Assembly: GCA_015680685.1 (NCBI GenBank)
Contig: MNCI01021382.1
Coordinates: 322,729 to 377,843, forward strand
Origin: Gnetum montanum
Taxonomy: Eukaryota; Streptophyta; Gnetopsida; Gnetales; Gnetaceae
DNA length: 55,115 bases
Reading direction: 5' to 3'
Shown in pieces: positions 34,701-45,155 of this stretch (position 1 is the stretch's first letter; each line of letters opens with the position of its first letter). A program made the position numbers and the translations under genes. The notes below the pieces were generated by a model, which did not search any database, was not told where the DNA came from, and worked only from the letters and a program-made list of their open reading frames with translations.

Positions 34701-37046
34701 GGAAGAAAGGATGTTTCCATGGCTTGGATTCTGGTCCACTCGGCCAAGGTGCTTATTGTAAGTTAATAGCCCTCGTAGCGTTTCGTTGCTATGGTTGTGG
34801 CAGTATTTCTCCCCGCATTGATGGAGCAGGCAGCAACTGAGTGGGATGCTGTGGAGGAGTGGCAGGAAAAGGTGATGGGGGATAGAAGATATGTGGGTTT
34901 GCCTCCTAGGTAATGGAGATGGATGTCAAAAATATTCAGGGGGGTGGTAATAACTTGGAAAGGCCACATGATCGAAAGAGTCTCTTGGAGAGACCGGTTG
35001 CTGAACATAGTACCCATAATGATCTGGCTATTTATAAGGGTACTATTGCCTTGGAGGTGGCATCCCCCATGCTTGTGGTTGCTACCACTGTTGGAAGTAT
35101 TCATACGATTTCGGTGGCGCTCCACTTGGATAATATTCGTGCTACTGCTGGTGGAACCACCTAGAATTGCCTTGTGGATAAGGCAACCTTCAGGGTGTTT
35201 TCCGTTGTGCCAAACGAGGGTTCAAGGCGTACATCCTAGAATCTTGAAGATGTGACACCATAGGACAACATCCCTTAGGATGTTTGTATTGGCATATGCC
35301 ACATTCATCATCCTCCTCGATGTCAGAGTCTGCAACCTTCTCTACTACAGCAACTTTGCCCTTACCCTTGTGTTGGGCATGCTCAGCTTCCTTCTTCCTA
35401 CGCTGATCGTGGTCATTACTTTGTTCTCTGGACTCTTCTACAATTTTCAACATGTTTTGGACTCTTTCATCCAGACAGTCCCACATCTTATCCACCTTTT
35501 CCAATATTTTAGATGCAAACTTTTGTAATAGCAAAGTCTTTCAATTCACCGTTGCTTCTGGTGGTGATTCATCCTCCTCATCATAAAATTGGACCTCCCT
35601 TTTTCTGTGGGAAGGGTCTCGATTGAATTCTTCTGCACTCTCCTTTTTCCTAAGTTCTCCTTCCTCCTTGGCCACTTGTTTAATGAGGCGCTACAATTGA
35701 TGGGCCCTTAGCTTCGACAGTCATCCCTGAGTGTACATGCCAAGGGTCTTTGGCATTTCAAAATGGAGCCCATCAATGATGTGGCAAAGCTGTGTCCACT
35801 AAGAATAACCATGACCAGGGCACCGATGCAACAATGAGTAGTACTTACTCATGGCAGCATCCAAGGGTTCATGATTCCCTTATTTCCAGCCTTGGATCTA
35901 CCGTCTCAGATTTGCCACTCTAAAGTACGTTTGATATTTGTCATTGAAAATTTCAAGCATCGTACTCCATCTTCTGATCGATTCTGGCTCCAAGGATCGG
36001 TACCAACTTTCAGCTTCTTTGATGAGTGTGCGAGGGAATAGCTTCAACCTTTGCCAATCATTGTCAATGTTTTGTAGGGTGCAAGCGTCATGCAATGCCT
36101 GCAGGTGGGTCTGTGGATCACAGTTGTATCCCCTTTCAAATATAGGGATGTTGTTCATATCAACACGCTTGATCCGGCTATCCTTCATGTGCCTACTAGG
36201 GATTTGGACTTCCTTCACAATCTGGAGCATGCTCCGAGTAGCTAACAATGGCTCATCTGAATCATAGTCCTGCTGAGAACCATGATGTCTATGACAATTC
36301 CAGCTACCCCTTCTTTCATGCCCGCGAGCATCACGCGATTGGTTACGTGCTTCCTCACATTGCCCCTTTCGACCCTTTTTACGATCGTCCTTTCGCTCCT
36401 TCCTACCCTAGTTGTGTTCATAACCTGAGCTAGATGAAGGTGTAGGTGAGCAAGAGGATGGAGAAGAAGGAGAGGTATCGCCATCGTCCCAGTGTTGATC
36501 TCCCCCTCTACCCTAATGATGGCCCCGATCATCCCGTCCATCGTTGTTATGTGACCCTCCATCCCCTTGAGGATCTTGGTCACTGAGAGGCTTATTCTAA
36601 ATGATGGACTGGAGGATCTGCTACCCCAGAGGAAGTTTGGTCGAATGGGTATCATGAAAGATGGGATCCCCATCGTCCTGTAGCCCTTGCAAAAATAATG
36701 GGTTACTAAATTGTTTCCCATTCTGCTGTTCATATCTGTCTGCCTACTGCTAGTCTCTTGCTCGTTGAGCCATAGTGGGACGATAGTCCCGGTAGTCATG
36801 GTCCTCCATAACATACTTCACTCCATGGTCATGGATGCCCAGTCTGCCCAGATTGTGATATAGCATCATAGGAGTCGATCGGTCGGGCGATAGCACAATG
36901 CTTCCCTCCATGTCCTGCCATCGCAAATGCTTATCCTGATGTAGGATGAATGTGAATTCAGGGACATATTCATCGGGATGCTTGTATACCACCCGACATT
37001 ATTGTGGCACCGGTGGTTCGAATACCTCTCTCCTGTGAGAAGACAT
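34701..37046 (-). pseudogene. gag: E3 gag remnant
   Basis: Starts at ATG 37046 (MSSHRREVFEPPVPQ). VVYKHPDEYVPEFTFILHQD, RWQDMEGSIVL and 'MLYHNLGRLGIHDHGVKYVM' (36750-36992). An R/S/H-rich low-complexity stretch lies near 36300-36500. Helical gag domain: FERGYNCDPQTHLQALHDACTLQNIDNDWQRLKLFPRTL and RWSTMLEIFNDKYQTYFRV (35898-36248). A charged region with KVDKMWDCLDERVQNMLKIVEE follows. Zinc knuckle: CGICQYKHPKGCC near 35290. Q/P/Y-rich tail to about 34750 (YEYFQQW, PQAWGMPPPRQ). A few stops and shifts. Confidence 0.87.
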
Positions 37047-37193
37047 GCTAGATGTTAGATGGTCCACGTAATTGATGTACCTTAATATTTACTTTTAATT
37101 CACCTAACGTGCATAAATGTTTCTATCTTGGGTCTGTCCCAACGACTTGAATGATAATTTCACTAAGGTTAGATGACGCATGTAAGACTAACA

Positions 37194-37212
37194 GTCCCCG
37201 GCAACGACGCCA
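37194..37212 (-). promoter_or_regulatory. E3 primer-binding site (tRNA-Asp)
   Basis: The minus strand TGGCGTCGTTGCCGGGGAC is one base inside the 5' LTR and differs from the tRNA-Asp complement (TGGCGCCGTTGCCGGGGA) at only one of the first 18 bases. Confidence 0.93.
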
Positions 37213-37213
37213 A

Positions 37214-38121
37214 TGATGAGCGGCTAGTTACCCCTATGCCCAACCATACGAATCACGGGCGTTCACACGTGACTTGGTTGAAATCCACAGATTGTAAGCA
37301 CTTAACATACACCAGACTCTAACCAGTGAAACCTTGGGTTAGAACGGTCGTTGTCCTTCTAATCTCACTTGTGAAGTTCTGTTTACGATGGTTAAGTAAG
37401 ACTAAGGCTAATGATTTTTATAACTTTTTACTTATCTTTTGGCGGCTAATTATCTTGGAAAGTAAGGCTAGAATATTAATTAATCTAAGATTATCTTAAT
37501 CTAAATCTTAACTACTCCTAACATAAGTATATAGTCCCATCTTCCAAGCATGTTCTGAGCATCTCCTAACACTTTTGGGTTACCAGACGTTAAGCGTCAC
37601 TGGGTTTACCAAGTGTTTGAGTTATGTTCGAGATGGTCGTACTTATGGCCTTTACGAACTACAAATGAGCGATAACGATTGAAATCATAATAACAGAAAT
37701 TTGAGTACTTAACAGCTAATAAAGCATAAACATATTAAACTATTGAATGCATAAAATAGCTAAGTCCAAATGCTGCAAGGAATTCTTGAATAGTTCGTCT
37801 TTATTGCCGTCACGTCAATGGGCTCAGATACATCAATGCTTGAATAAAGAGCCGATCACTTTTCTTACACCTGTTGTGGGCACCTAGAAAATATTCTATC
37901 TCCTGCTAGAACAAACTACAAGAGCTTCACTACAACTAATTGAAAAGGTGCCTAAATGAGGCAAAAGGCCCTCTTATTTATAGGCCAAGATAGGCGGCTA
38001 CGTAAACGCGACCACATCGACACAGGAAGGCTATGTCGATGGGCCTGTGTCGACGCGGCCGCATATACATGGCCCCATATACGCGGCCTAGTCGATGCAT
38101 CGACTTAATGACACTTCATCA
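37214..38121 (-). repeat. E3 5' LTR
   Basis: 908 bp. Minus strand starts TGATGAAGTGTC and ends CTCATCA. GGCC-centred palindromes (about 38000-38100) lie upstream of a TATAAATAAG box (about 37973-37982 on the plus strand as cttatttata). The shared AATAAA poly(A) segment is present. Confidence 0.93.
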
Positions 38122-38470
38122 ACCACCATGTTTCCTTTGGGGTGTATTTTTTTCCTTTTGTTTTACCCAAAATGTTATTTTCAATTTTCTGAATGTAACT
38201 ATCCATTTGGGCTCAAAATAAATTTGCAAAGCAATTCCAATTCTAGGTGCCTTCTTAAAGTAATTGTTCTCTAAATAAGGTGATGTTATCTTCCTTTAAA
38301 TTCCACCATTTTACCCATTTAATTCATTTTCTTATGCTACTTTTCAAGCTCTATATAACTATATCCATGACTTTTAACCTATGCTAAGTTACAAGGCATT
38401 CTCAAAGCATGATCATTAGTTGATAGCTAAAACATCATGTTATATAAAAAGAAATTAAAATTAATTTGAA
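38122..38470 (-). pseudogene. RTE LINE, upstream part (piece A)
   Basis: The minus strand reads decayed 'GRXHHLIXRTITL' then SYIQKIENNILGKTKGKKYTPKETWW ending exactly at E3. The reading continues at 24988 with a further Trp and NEVEHVI, giving the WWW-N-EV motif of plant RTE ORFs between endonuclease and RT. The left limit on this piece (towards the 5' end) is uncertain. Confidence 0.75.
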
Positions 38471-38635
38471 ATTTTTTGATTCAATTTTAAATATACAAAT
38501 AATCATTGATAGAAATTTTAATAACAAAAAATAAGATAATGTATTTGGTATACATCAAATGATGTAGATACCTTATTAACTATAACATAAATTAATTGGC
38601 ATATAAAATAAACTATGCTTGATAATTTGTGTCAA
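38471..38635. other. AT-rich sequence without recognised gene
   Basis: Very AT-rich; no coding potential or known repeat recognised. It may be decayed LINE or spacer. Confidence 0.4.
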
Positions 38636-38695
38636 AGGATCATCACCTATCTCAACGCTCCAATGAGGATCATCACCTATCTCAACGTTCCCACT
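38636..38695 (+). repeat. 22-bp direct repeat at the broken end of E4
   Basis: The first 22 bases of two adjacent 30-bp segments (AGGATCATCACCTATCTCAA then CG) are identical at 38636 and 38666. The second copy runs straight into LTR-homologous sequence at 38686. Confidence 0.85.
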
Positions 38696-39178
38696 TGCCG
38701 CACACATCCTAAACTAGTGTAACGTTACTAGGATTACCAAACGCTAATCGTTACTAGGTTACCAAGCGCTACACACATGCTCGAAGTGGTCGTACTGAGT
38801 GTACTTAACTAGGAGAGTCAAGGGTTGAGAGAGAGATTAATTAACTAGGAAAGCATTTAAACATTCAACAATAATTAATTACTATTTAGCTTAATCTGTA
38901 TGCTGCAAGGTTTATCATAAATTTTATCTTTATTACTGTACACAAATGTGTGCTCAGGTACAATTTGCTCAAATAAAGGTCCATTCACTTTAGGACTCCT
39001 ACTACGAGCACACAAGAATTATTCTAACTCTGGAATGGTAAAACTGCAAGAGTTTGGCTAAGGGTCTAAGTCTAACTCCCTAGAACAAGGGAAGCTACCC
39101 CTTATTTATAGGAATTGAGGTAGGACGCACTCTTGAGTACATGATATTATGGGGTGGATGCGACATCGCGGCTCATCA
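38686..39178 (-). repeat. E4 3' LTR, truncated
   Basis: 493 bp, corresponding to the E4 5' LTR from about 44682 onward. It ends CTCATCA at 39178. The missing part is the U5 end. Confidence 0.9.
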
Positions 39179-39190
39179 TACCCCCATGAC
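39179..39190 (-). promoter_or_regulatory. E4 polypurine tract
   Basis: The minus strand GTCATGGGGGTA directly abuts TGATGAG of the 3' LTR, with a T-rich box (TTTTCATTTA) just upstream. Confidence 0.8.
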
Positions 39191-41016
39191 TAAATGAAAA
39201 CTTATCCTCAAGTTCCTTACAAAATATTGGGAAGGTATGGGATTATTGACTTGAATGACACTAATGGTGAATGGGGTGACACGTGAATGGATCATCATTA
39301 CAATACATGGCAATATTAGTGTTCTTGACCACAAGAGTGAATACTATATACATTTTTTGGCAACTGAGAAAGAAAAGAGAGAAAAGAAGAAGATGTGTTG
39401 CTACCGATGCCAAAATTGTGCCTTCCATTGTCCATCCATACCCGCGCCATCAATCTTGTTCCTTGTATGACTATTCCAGCACCAGTCCATCCTAAGTGTT
39501 TCCTCCAGATCCAATCCATTGCTGTATGATTACCATTTGCACACACAACATAGTCACGTATTAGCAAAGGTAAATAAATCACAATGCAGTTGATACCTTT
39601 CCTCGATGTAAGGTCCATTGGCTGAGTTGTGATATGGCAAATACAAACTCTAGAGATATAACACTGGTGACTACCCAAAGTGTAGGGGTTAGAAAATTAA
39701 AAAAATTAGACCAAGACCCCCATGACTAAGAGCAATCCTCCAGTAGCGATAGAATGGGAAAAGATATAAAATGGATGTCAGAGGTGGAAATGAAGAAAAT
39801 AAATGTTGATTGTAGCAATGTTTAAGGAAAAGAAGTTAACCAATCCACCAATTAGGAATGTCAGTGGGTCCTCCCCAAAGCAGGCTCATGCCCTTAATGC
39901 CCTGACAATCCCACATTTAAAGAGTCCATAGGCTCTGGAAATGTCATTTGGAAGTAAGAGTTAAAGTCTTAACCATAAGAATTTACCAAAAAGAAAACAA
40001 TGTATCAACCAAAATATAGACTACTGATACAACCGACAATGAGGTGGAACATGGAGAAAGAATGATGAGGAGAAGAGAATGGAATGGAGTCCCAACAACA
40101 AGGTGGTGTACAGCCCCTTATGTATTTGTGGTTAATGTAACTTAGTAGATCTCATTCCAAATCCAGCCTCAAACAATCCACATCCAGTGACTTCGCATTA
40201 ATACACTTGGCCAATCCATCCACTTGAAGTAGCAAGAATGCTTCCGCCAAAGAGTCAGCACCATTTCAAAGAAACGAGAAGGGAAAGAGTAGGAAGCGAG
40301 AGAGGGCCTTAGTTAGAGGGAACATGTTTGTTTAGTTCCATAACCAATGTTTGTGGCCCAGATGATTATTTTGTCTAAGGGGTGTGCTTTAAATTCTCAC
40401 TTTTTTTGTGCGTGAGAACCACACCATGCAAAGACTTATTATTTTTATTAGTTCAACTTCTTGATAATGGAGCAATGTCAGAATGGTATGGAAAACTCAA
40501 GAAGAAAACATCCAAGCATCCAAGAGAATAGCCAACATGAATGCATCAAATCCCCTTGAAGTCATACCCTTTTCAATCCTTGAGTCACCAATTCGTTGAT
40601 AGTTCTATTATTTAAAGAAAGGGACCATACAATTCCAAGCCAAGAGAGACCATAGAAATTCATGGATGCATGGATGACATGGACTCATTGCCTATTATAT
40701 CAAAAGAACCATACCTTAGTATCAACATTATAACTCAAACGTAAAAACAAAACATTAGCAATCAATAGAATACAGTTTATACCACCATTAAGAGCACTTA
40801 TTAGGTGACGAACCTAAGAAAACAAACAAACACATAAAAAAATGAAAAAGTATAAATGATGTTGCAAAACAAAAACAAGAAATGTTAAAGAAATTTGTAA
40901 AACAAAAATGTGTAAAAAAAACTTAAAAAGGAATTGAGGGCCTTAATTGATCAGTAGAGGTGGCCATCTCCCCCATGACTGTGTTGAAAGGAGGAGATCC
41001 GAAATAATGAGCAGGG
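39191..41016 (-). other. E4 3' region
   Basis: No intact ORF. It contains an extra AGTCATGGGGG motif at 39716-39730, set in sequence that resembles the leader of E3 ORF-X. It also has the 80-nt conserved block (about 39860-39940), one unit of the repeat that is tandem in E3 and E5 (about 40378-40440), and the pol-end purine motif (40967-40980). ORF-X itself is absent. Confidence 0.65.
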
Positions 41017-42089
41017 TCATCCCTTCTCAGAGGTATTATGTGCACTGACCATTCTAGATTCATGGTAAGGTTTGGTTTGTTGCACATTGACAAACAACAT
41101 CTTATTAGAACGCTTGTTTGAATTTTTTAGGAATTTCCAACTTCCTCCAATTGATGTTTTTAGGTTAAGGTTTGGAAGTTGGCGACGGACCTGCTCAGGT
41201 TCATCTATGCTTTCAATGTAAGCACTAGTTATTCCCTCAGTTAGTTCCATGCACATTAGTGAGTTGCTCTCTTGATCAGCCATCAGCCATTGATTATCTT
41301 CTTGTCGTGTGGCTACTGCATACAAGCACTTTTGTATATTAATGTCTTGTGCACACTGATTACATGCAAGCAATGCTAAACTTTGCATAATCCATGATCT
41401 CTGCACGCAATTGCACCCTATGTCACTATATGCGATGCATGGAACTTTCTTCTTCTTGATCTTTCCAAAAGTGTTCTTCTTGGTTCCAAGGAAAGATCAT
41501 GGATTCCTAGGCGTGCATCTATGGTACTTAGCCATGCCCTTCACATTATTATTGGGAAGTCCCCTTTATCATTTTTTACTTGTATCACTAGGAAATTAGC
41601 TGGGTATGACCACCCACATAGAGTGGTAACGATGTCCTCCACCAGTCCCAAGGGAACAGTGATGGACTAGTTGGCTAGCTCTAGGCGAATATTGCTCTTC
41701 CTCAATGGAGGTAGGTTCTAAGCTTTGTACATCTCTTGCGATATTAAGTTAACTCCAAAACCTGAGTCTAGAAGAGCTTTACATGGTTCATTCCCAGTGA
41801 CTTGGAGATAGATCAGAGGGCTTCCAGGATCAAAGAATTTCCTGGGAAGGTGGCCCACCTTGATCTAGTCAGTAATAGCATGTGTCAACATAACCGTATG
41901 CGTTGAGCTTGATGTTTGGTTTGAAGGGAGCTCCGAAGCCTTATATGATAGGGAGGTGTTCATATGTTCAACCGCTTGTGATTGTGAGGGCTTGGTTGGA
42001 TTGTTGGTTCTGAAGAAAGGTCTTTTCTTCATAAGGTTATCAAAACCAATTGCAGGTTGAGGATTCATAGCCCTCATGGCATTGCATTG
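41017..42089 (-). pseudogene. E4 protease remnant fused in frame to integrase tail
   Basis: Minus strand: VMLTHAITD (about 41870), then CKALLDSGFGVNLIS (about 41750-41790), which keeps the D-S-G protease site. A linker follows with CLYAVATRQEDNQWLMADQE and TSAYIESIDEPEQVRRQL. The frame then runs into MLFVNVQQTKPYHES, the last residues of integrase, and stops at 41017. In E1 the same end reads LLVNVQQTKPFYE. RT, RNase H and nearly all of integrase are missing between. The 129-codon ORF 41017-41406 crosses the junction without a stop. Upstream stops remain, so the full polyprotein is not open. Confidence 0.82.
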
Positions 42090-44229
42090 CTACAGTTGAG
42101 TGGGGAGTTCCCCTTGCATTGTTGGAGCAGGTGGTAATGGAGCCATTGGTGTGAGAGTTGTGGATGGATTTGAAGAATGGTATGCTTGTGGGTTATCTCC
42201 CCTAGAAGAAGGAGTTCTATAATACTCTCGAGCTTGGTAGTGATNNNNNNNNNNNNNNNNNNNNNNNNNNNNNNNNNNNNNNNNNNNNNNNNNNNNNNNN
42301 NNNNNNNNNNNNNNNNNNNNNNNNNNNNNNNNNNNNNNNNNNNNNNNNNNNNNNNNNNNNNNNNNNNNNNNNNNNNNNNNNNNNNNNNNNNNNNNNNNNN
42401 NNNNNNNNNNNNNNNNNNNNNNNNNNNNNNNNNNNNNNNNNNNNNNNNNNNNNNNNNNNNNNNNNNNNNNNNNNTTCTCTCTTTTTCTTTTTGTCATAGT
42501 CACTACCTCGCTCCCTAGACTCCTCTACAACTTTAAGAATAGTTTCGAACCTACTATCTAGGGAGTCCCACATTTGTTCTACCTTTGCCGACACTTCCAT
42601 TGTTAATTTTTGGAGCGGCAAGGTTTTCCTATTCACCATCTCTTCGGGTGGTGACTCTTCTTCCTCCTCATAGAATCTCACTCCCCTTTTTCGAAGGGAA
42701 GGATCTCGATTGTACTCTTCCGCACTTTCTCTCTTACGTAGCTCCCCTTCTTCCTTGGCTACCTTCTCTAGCAATCTATGAACCTGATGAGACCTAAGCT
42801 CTAATAATCTCCCTTGGGCATACGTTCCAAGGGTTCTCCTTGTTTCATGCCTAAGTCCATCTATGAGATGGCGTAGTTGATCCCGCTGCGAATAACCATG
42901 GCTAGGGCAACGATGTAATAGTGCGTAATAACGACCCATGGTAGCATCCAAGGGTTCATGATTTCCTTGCTTCCATCCTTGGATTTGCTTTCGCAAGAAA
43001 GACACTCAGGAATACGTTTGGTACTTATCATTAAATAGTTCTAACATTGTACCCCACCTCCGAATGGATTCCGGTTCTAAGGACTGGTACCAGCTTTCCG
43101 CTTCTTTCACCAGTGTCCTTGAGAAAAACTTCAATTTTTGCCATTTATTTTCTATGTTTTGCAAGGAACATGCATCATGGAATGCTTGCAAATGATTTTG
43201 AGGATCAGCGTCGTATCCCCCTTCAAATCATGGGATGTTGTTCATGTCTAAGCTCTTGATCCTACTATCCTTTTGGTGCCTTGTGGGAACTCTTACGGCC
43301 TCCGTGATATCTAACATGCTTCTAGTCACAAGTAGGGGTCCTTTGTGGTCATCTCATTCATAGCATCTATGGTGTCTACGTAGTTCCCTACTCTCCCTTC
43401 TTCCATGCCTTAATTTCTTAAAGTGCCCTCGTCCTCGTTCTCGACTATCTCATCGATGTTTTTCATTATGTTTTCCTTTATCCTCATGGTTGGTTTCCTT
43501 ATGGCTGCATCCAGATACAAAAGGAGAGGGTGAATGTGACAATGAAGGTGAAGAAGAAGGAGAACCATCGCCATGATGGTGTTTTCTACCTTCTCTTCGG
43601 TGGCCATGACCTTGATCATGATTACGATTAGAACATCTACCCTTATCGTGTGGTTGTGTTCCCTCGTTGAACACTTCGTGTTCGTGGGGATCAGAAATAG
43701 GGTTGTGAACCATGAAGTGGAGGTTTTGATACACCACCTCCTAACCATCGTTAGGAGGGGGAACACCATTTGGTGGGAAACCTATTGAAGCAGGTTTACC
43801 ATCCCCAATTTCACTTAAGACGTGCAGGGCGTTATGGGGCCATTTACCCTTCAAGGATGTGTGGTGACTCTCCTGTCGTAAGTCCCTTTAACGTTGCACT
43901 TCTGTGGGATGATAGTCCCTTATGTCATGATCGCATGCAACGTACTCCGCATATAAAAGTCGCATGCTTATTCGTGTGAGAGCATAAAGGAGCATGTTGG
44001 GGACTGATCGATCTAGAGGCAATACTATGTTACCCTGCAAGTCTCTCTAACGCAGTTGTTCATCTTGATGGAGAATAAAGGTAAAGTTGGGTACATACTC
44101 ATCGTGATGAATATATACCACACGAAACTGTTGAGGAACTAGTCGATCTTGGTTACGTGTGTTATGCCGCCAACTGTCTCTTATGTTAGTCCTAGGCAGT
44201 AAAGTGCTCTTATGTGAAGAAGAAGACAT
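42090..44229 (-). pseudogene. gag: E4 gag, nearly open
   Basis: Starts at ATG 44229 (MSSSSHKSTLLPRTN). VVYIHHDEYVPNFTFILHQDEQL, then an R/S/H-rich stretch (43450-43737). Helical domain: 'LQAFHDACSLQNIENKWQ', KEAESWYQSLEPESIRRWGTMLELFNDKYQTYS. Then an open run from 43005: KQIQGWKQGNHEPLDATMGRYYALLHRCPSHGYSQRDQLRHLIDGL, 'LLEKVAKEEGELRKRESAEE', and KVEQMWDSLDSRF. The zinc knuckle falls in the assembly gap (42245-42474). About six in-frame stops, mostly TAG. This is the least decayed gag in the window. Confidence 0.87.
42245..42474. other. Assembly gap, 230 N
   Basis: A run of N within E4 gag, at the place where E1 and E3 carry the zinc knuckle and the start of the Q/P/Y-rich tail. Confidence 1.
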
Positions 44230-44353
44230 TTTATCTTATTCGGTGTGCGATTTACCGTTGTCTTATCTTTCCTTGATTAACCCTAAGGGTTCATTCAAGC
44301 GTTCCAACGATATGGATGATTTCCTATGTTCTACGTAGCACACAAACAACTAA

Positions 44354-44372
44354 GTCCCTGGCAATGGCGCCA
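44354..44372 (-). promoter_or_regulatory. E4 primer-binding site (tRNA-Asp)
   Basis: The minus strand TGGCGCCATTGCCAGGGAC lies one base inside the LTR and matches the tRNA-Asp 3' end complement with two changes over 18 bases. Confidence 0.93.
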
Positions 44373-44373
44373 A

Positions 44374-45155
44374 TGATGAGTGGCAAGGTACCCCTACACT
44401 CAACCATATGAATACAAGCGTTTCACACGTGATTCGGTCAAACTCCAAGGACTAAGTGCTTATGCGCCTTAATGGAACACTCAAGGTTAATCAATCGTTA
44501 TCTTCCCAAACATACTTGTATTGTCACGATTGTATGGTTAAGTAAGCTTGAGGTATATGATTTTTATAACTTTTATCTTTTTTAATGTCTTATGCTAATA
44601 GGGGAAGGTAAAGAAAACTAAATGACTAACTTTCATTAACTATTCACTAACTAAGTTCTAACTATTCCTAACACCAGTATCCGTTCCCACTTGCCGCACA
44701 CATCCTAAACCAGTGTAACGTTGTTAGGATTACCAAACGCTAATCGTTACTAGGTTACCAAGCGCTACACACATGCTCGAAGTGGTCGTACTGAGTGTAC
44801 TTAACTAGGAGAGTCAAGGGTTGAGAGAGAGATTAATTAACTAGGAAAGCATTTAAACATTCAACAATAATTAATTACTATTTAGCTTAATCTGTATGCT
44901 ACAAGGTTTATCATAAAGTTCATCTTTATTGCAGTACACAAATGTGTGCTCAGGTACAATTTGCTCGAATAAAGATCTGTTCACTTTAGGACTCCTACTG
45001 TGGGCACACAGGAATTATTCTAACTCTGGAATGGTAAAACTGCAAGAGTTTTGCTAAGGGTCTAAGTCTAACTCCCCAGAACAAGAGAAGCTGCCTCTTA
45101 TTTATAGGAATTGAGGCAAGACACGATATCACGTATGCGATATCATAGCTCATCA
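44374..45155 (-). repeat. E4 5' LTR
   Basis: 782 bp, TGATGAG...CTCATCA. Minus-strand TATAAATAAGAGG box (about 45095-45110) has GATATC motifs upstream. Flank GCTAC would be the target duplication; the other copy is lost with the truncated LTR. Confidence 0.92.

Larger units (their letters stand above)
24989..38121 (-). mobile_element. E3: complete 13.1-kb Athila/Tat-like retrotransposon carrying ORF-X
   Basis: Bounded by TGATGAG (24989) and TTCATCA (38121), with a perfect 5-bp target duplication ACCAC at 24984-24988 and 38122-38126. Minus-strand order: 5' LTR, primer site, gag, protease, RT, RNase H, integrase, 3' region, internal promoter-like block, ORF-X, 3' LTR. It lies inside the RTE LINE at its conserved WWW-N-EV motif. 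The two LTRs look about 90-95% alike by eye, differing mainly by transitions. Its coding regions are the best template for judging deletions in E1, E4 and E5. Confidence 0.95.
38686..45155 (-). mobile_element. E4: deleted Athila/Tat-like element lacking RT, RNase H and integrase core
   Basis: Minus strand: 5' LTR 44374-45155, primer site, gag, protease, then the end of integrase joined directly to the post-protease linker (about 41105-41130), a 3' region, and a 3' LTR (38686-39178) that has lost about 308 bp at its U5 end. Judged against E3, about 3 kb of pol is missing. Over the first 215 aligned bases the two LTRs differ at only about three positions; U3 parts differ more. A 230-bp assembly gap lies in gag. 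The 129-codon ORF crossing the pol deletion is open. Confidence 0.88.

Noticed and set aside
36242-36814. 190-codon minus ORF
   Set aside because: Off-frame reading of the corresponding low-complexity part of E3 gag.
42090-42503. Long ORFs crossing the N-gap
   Set aside because: Openness through the run of N is an artefact of translation of unknown bases.
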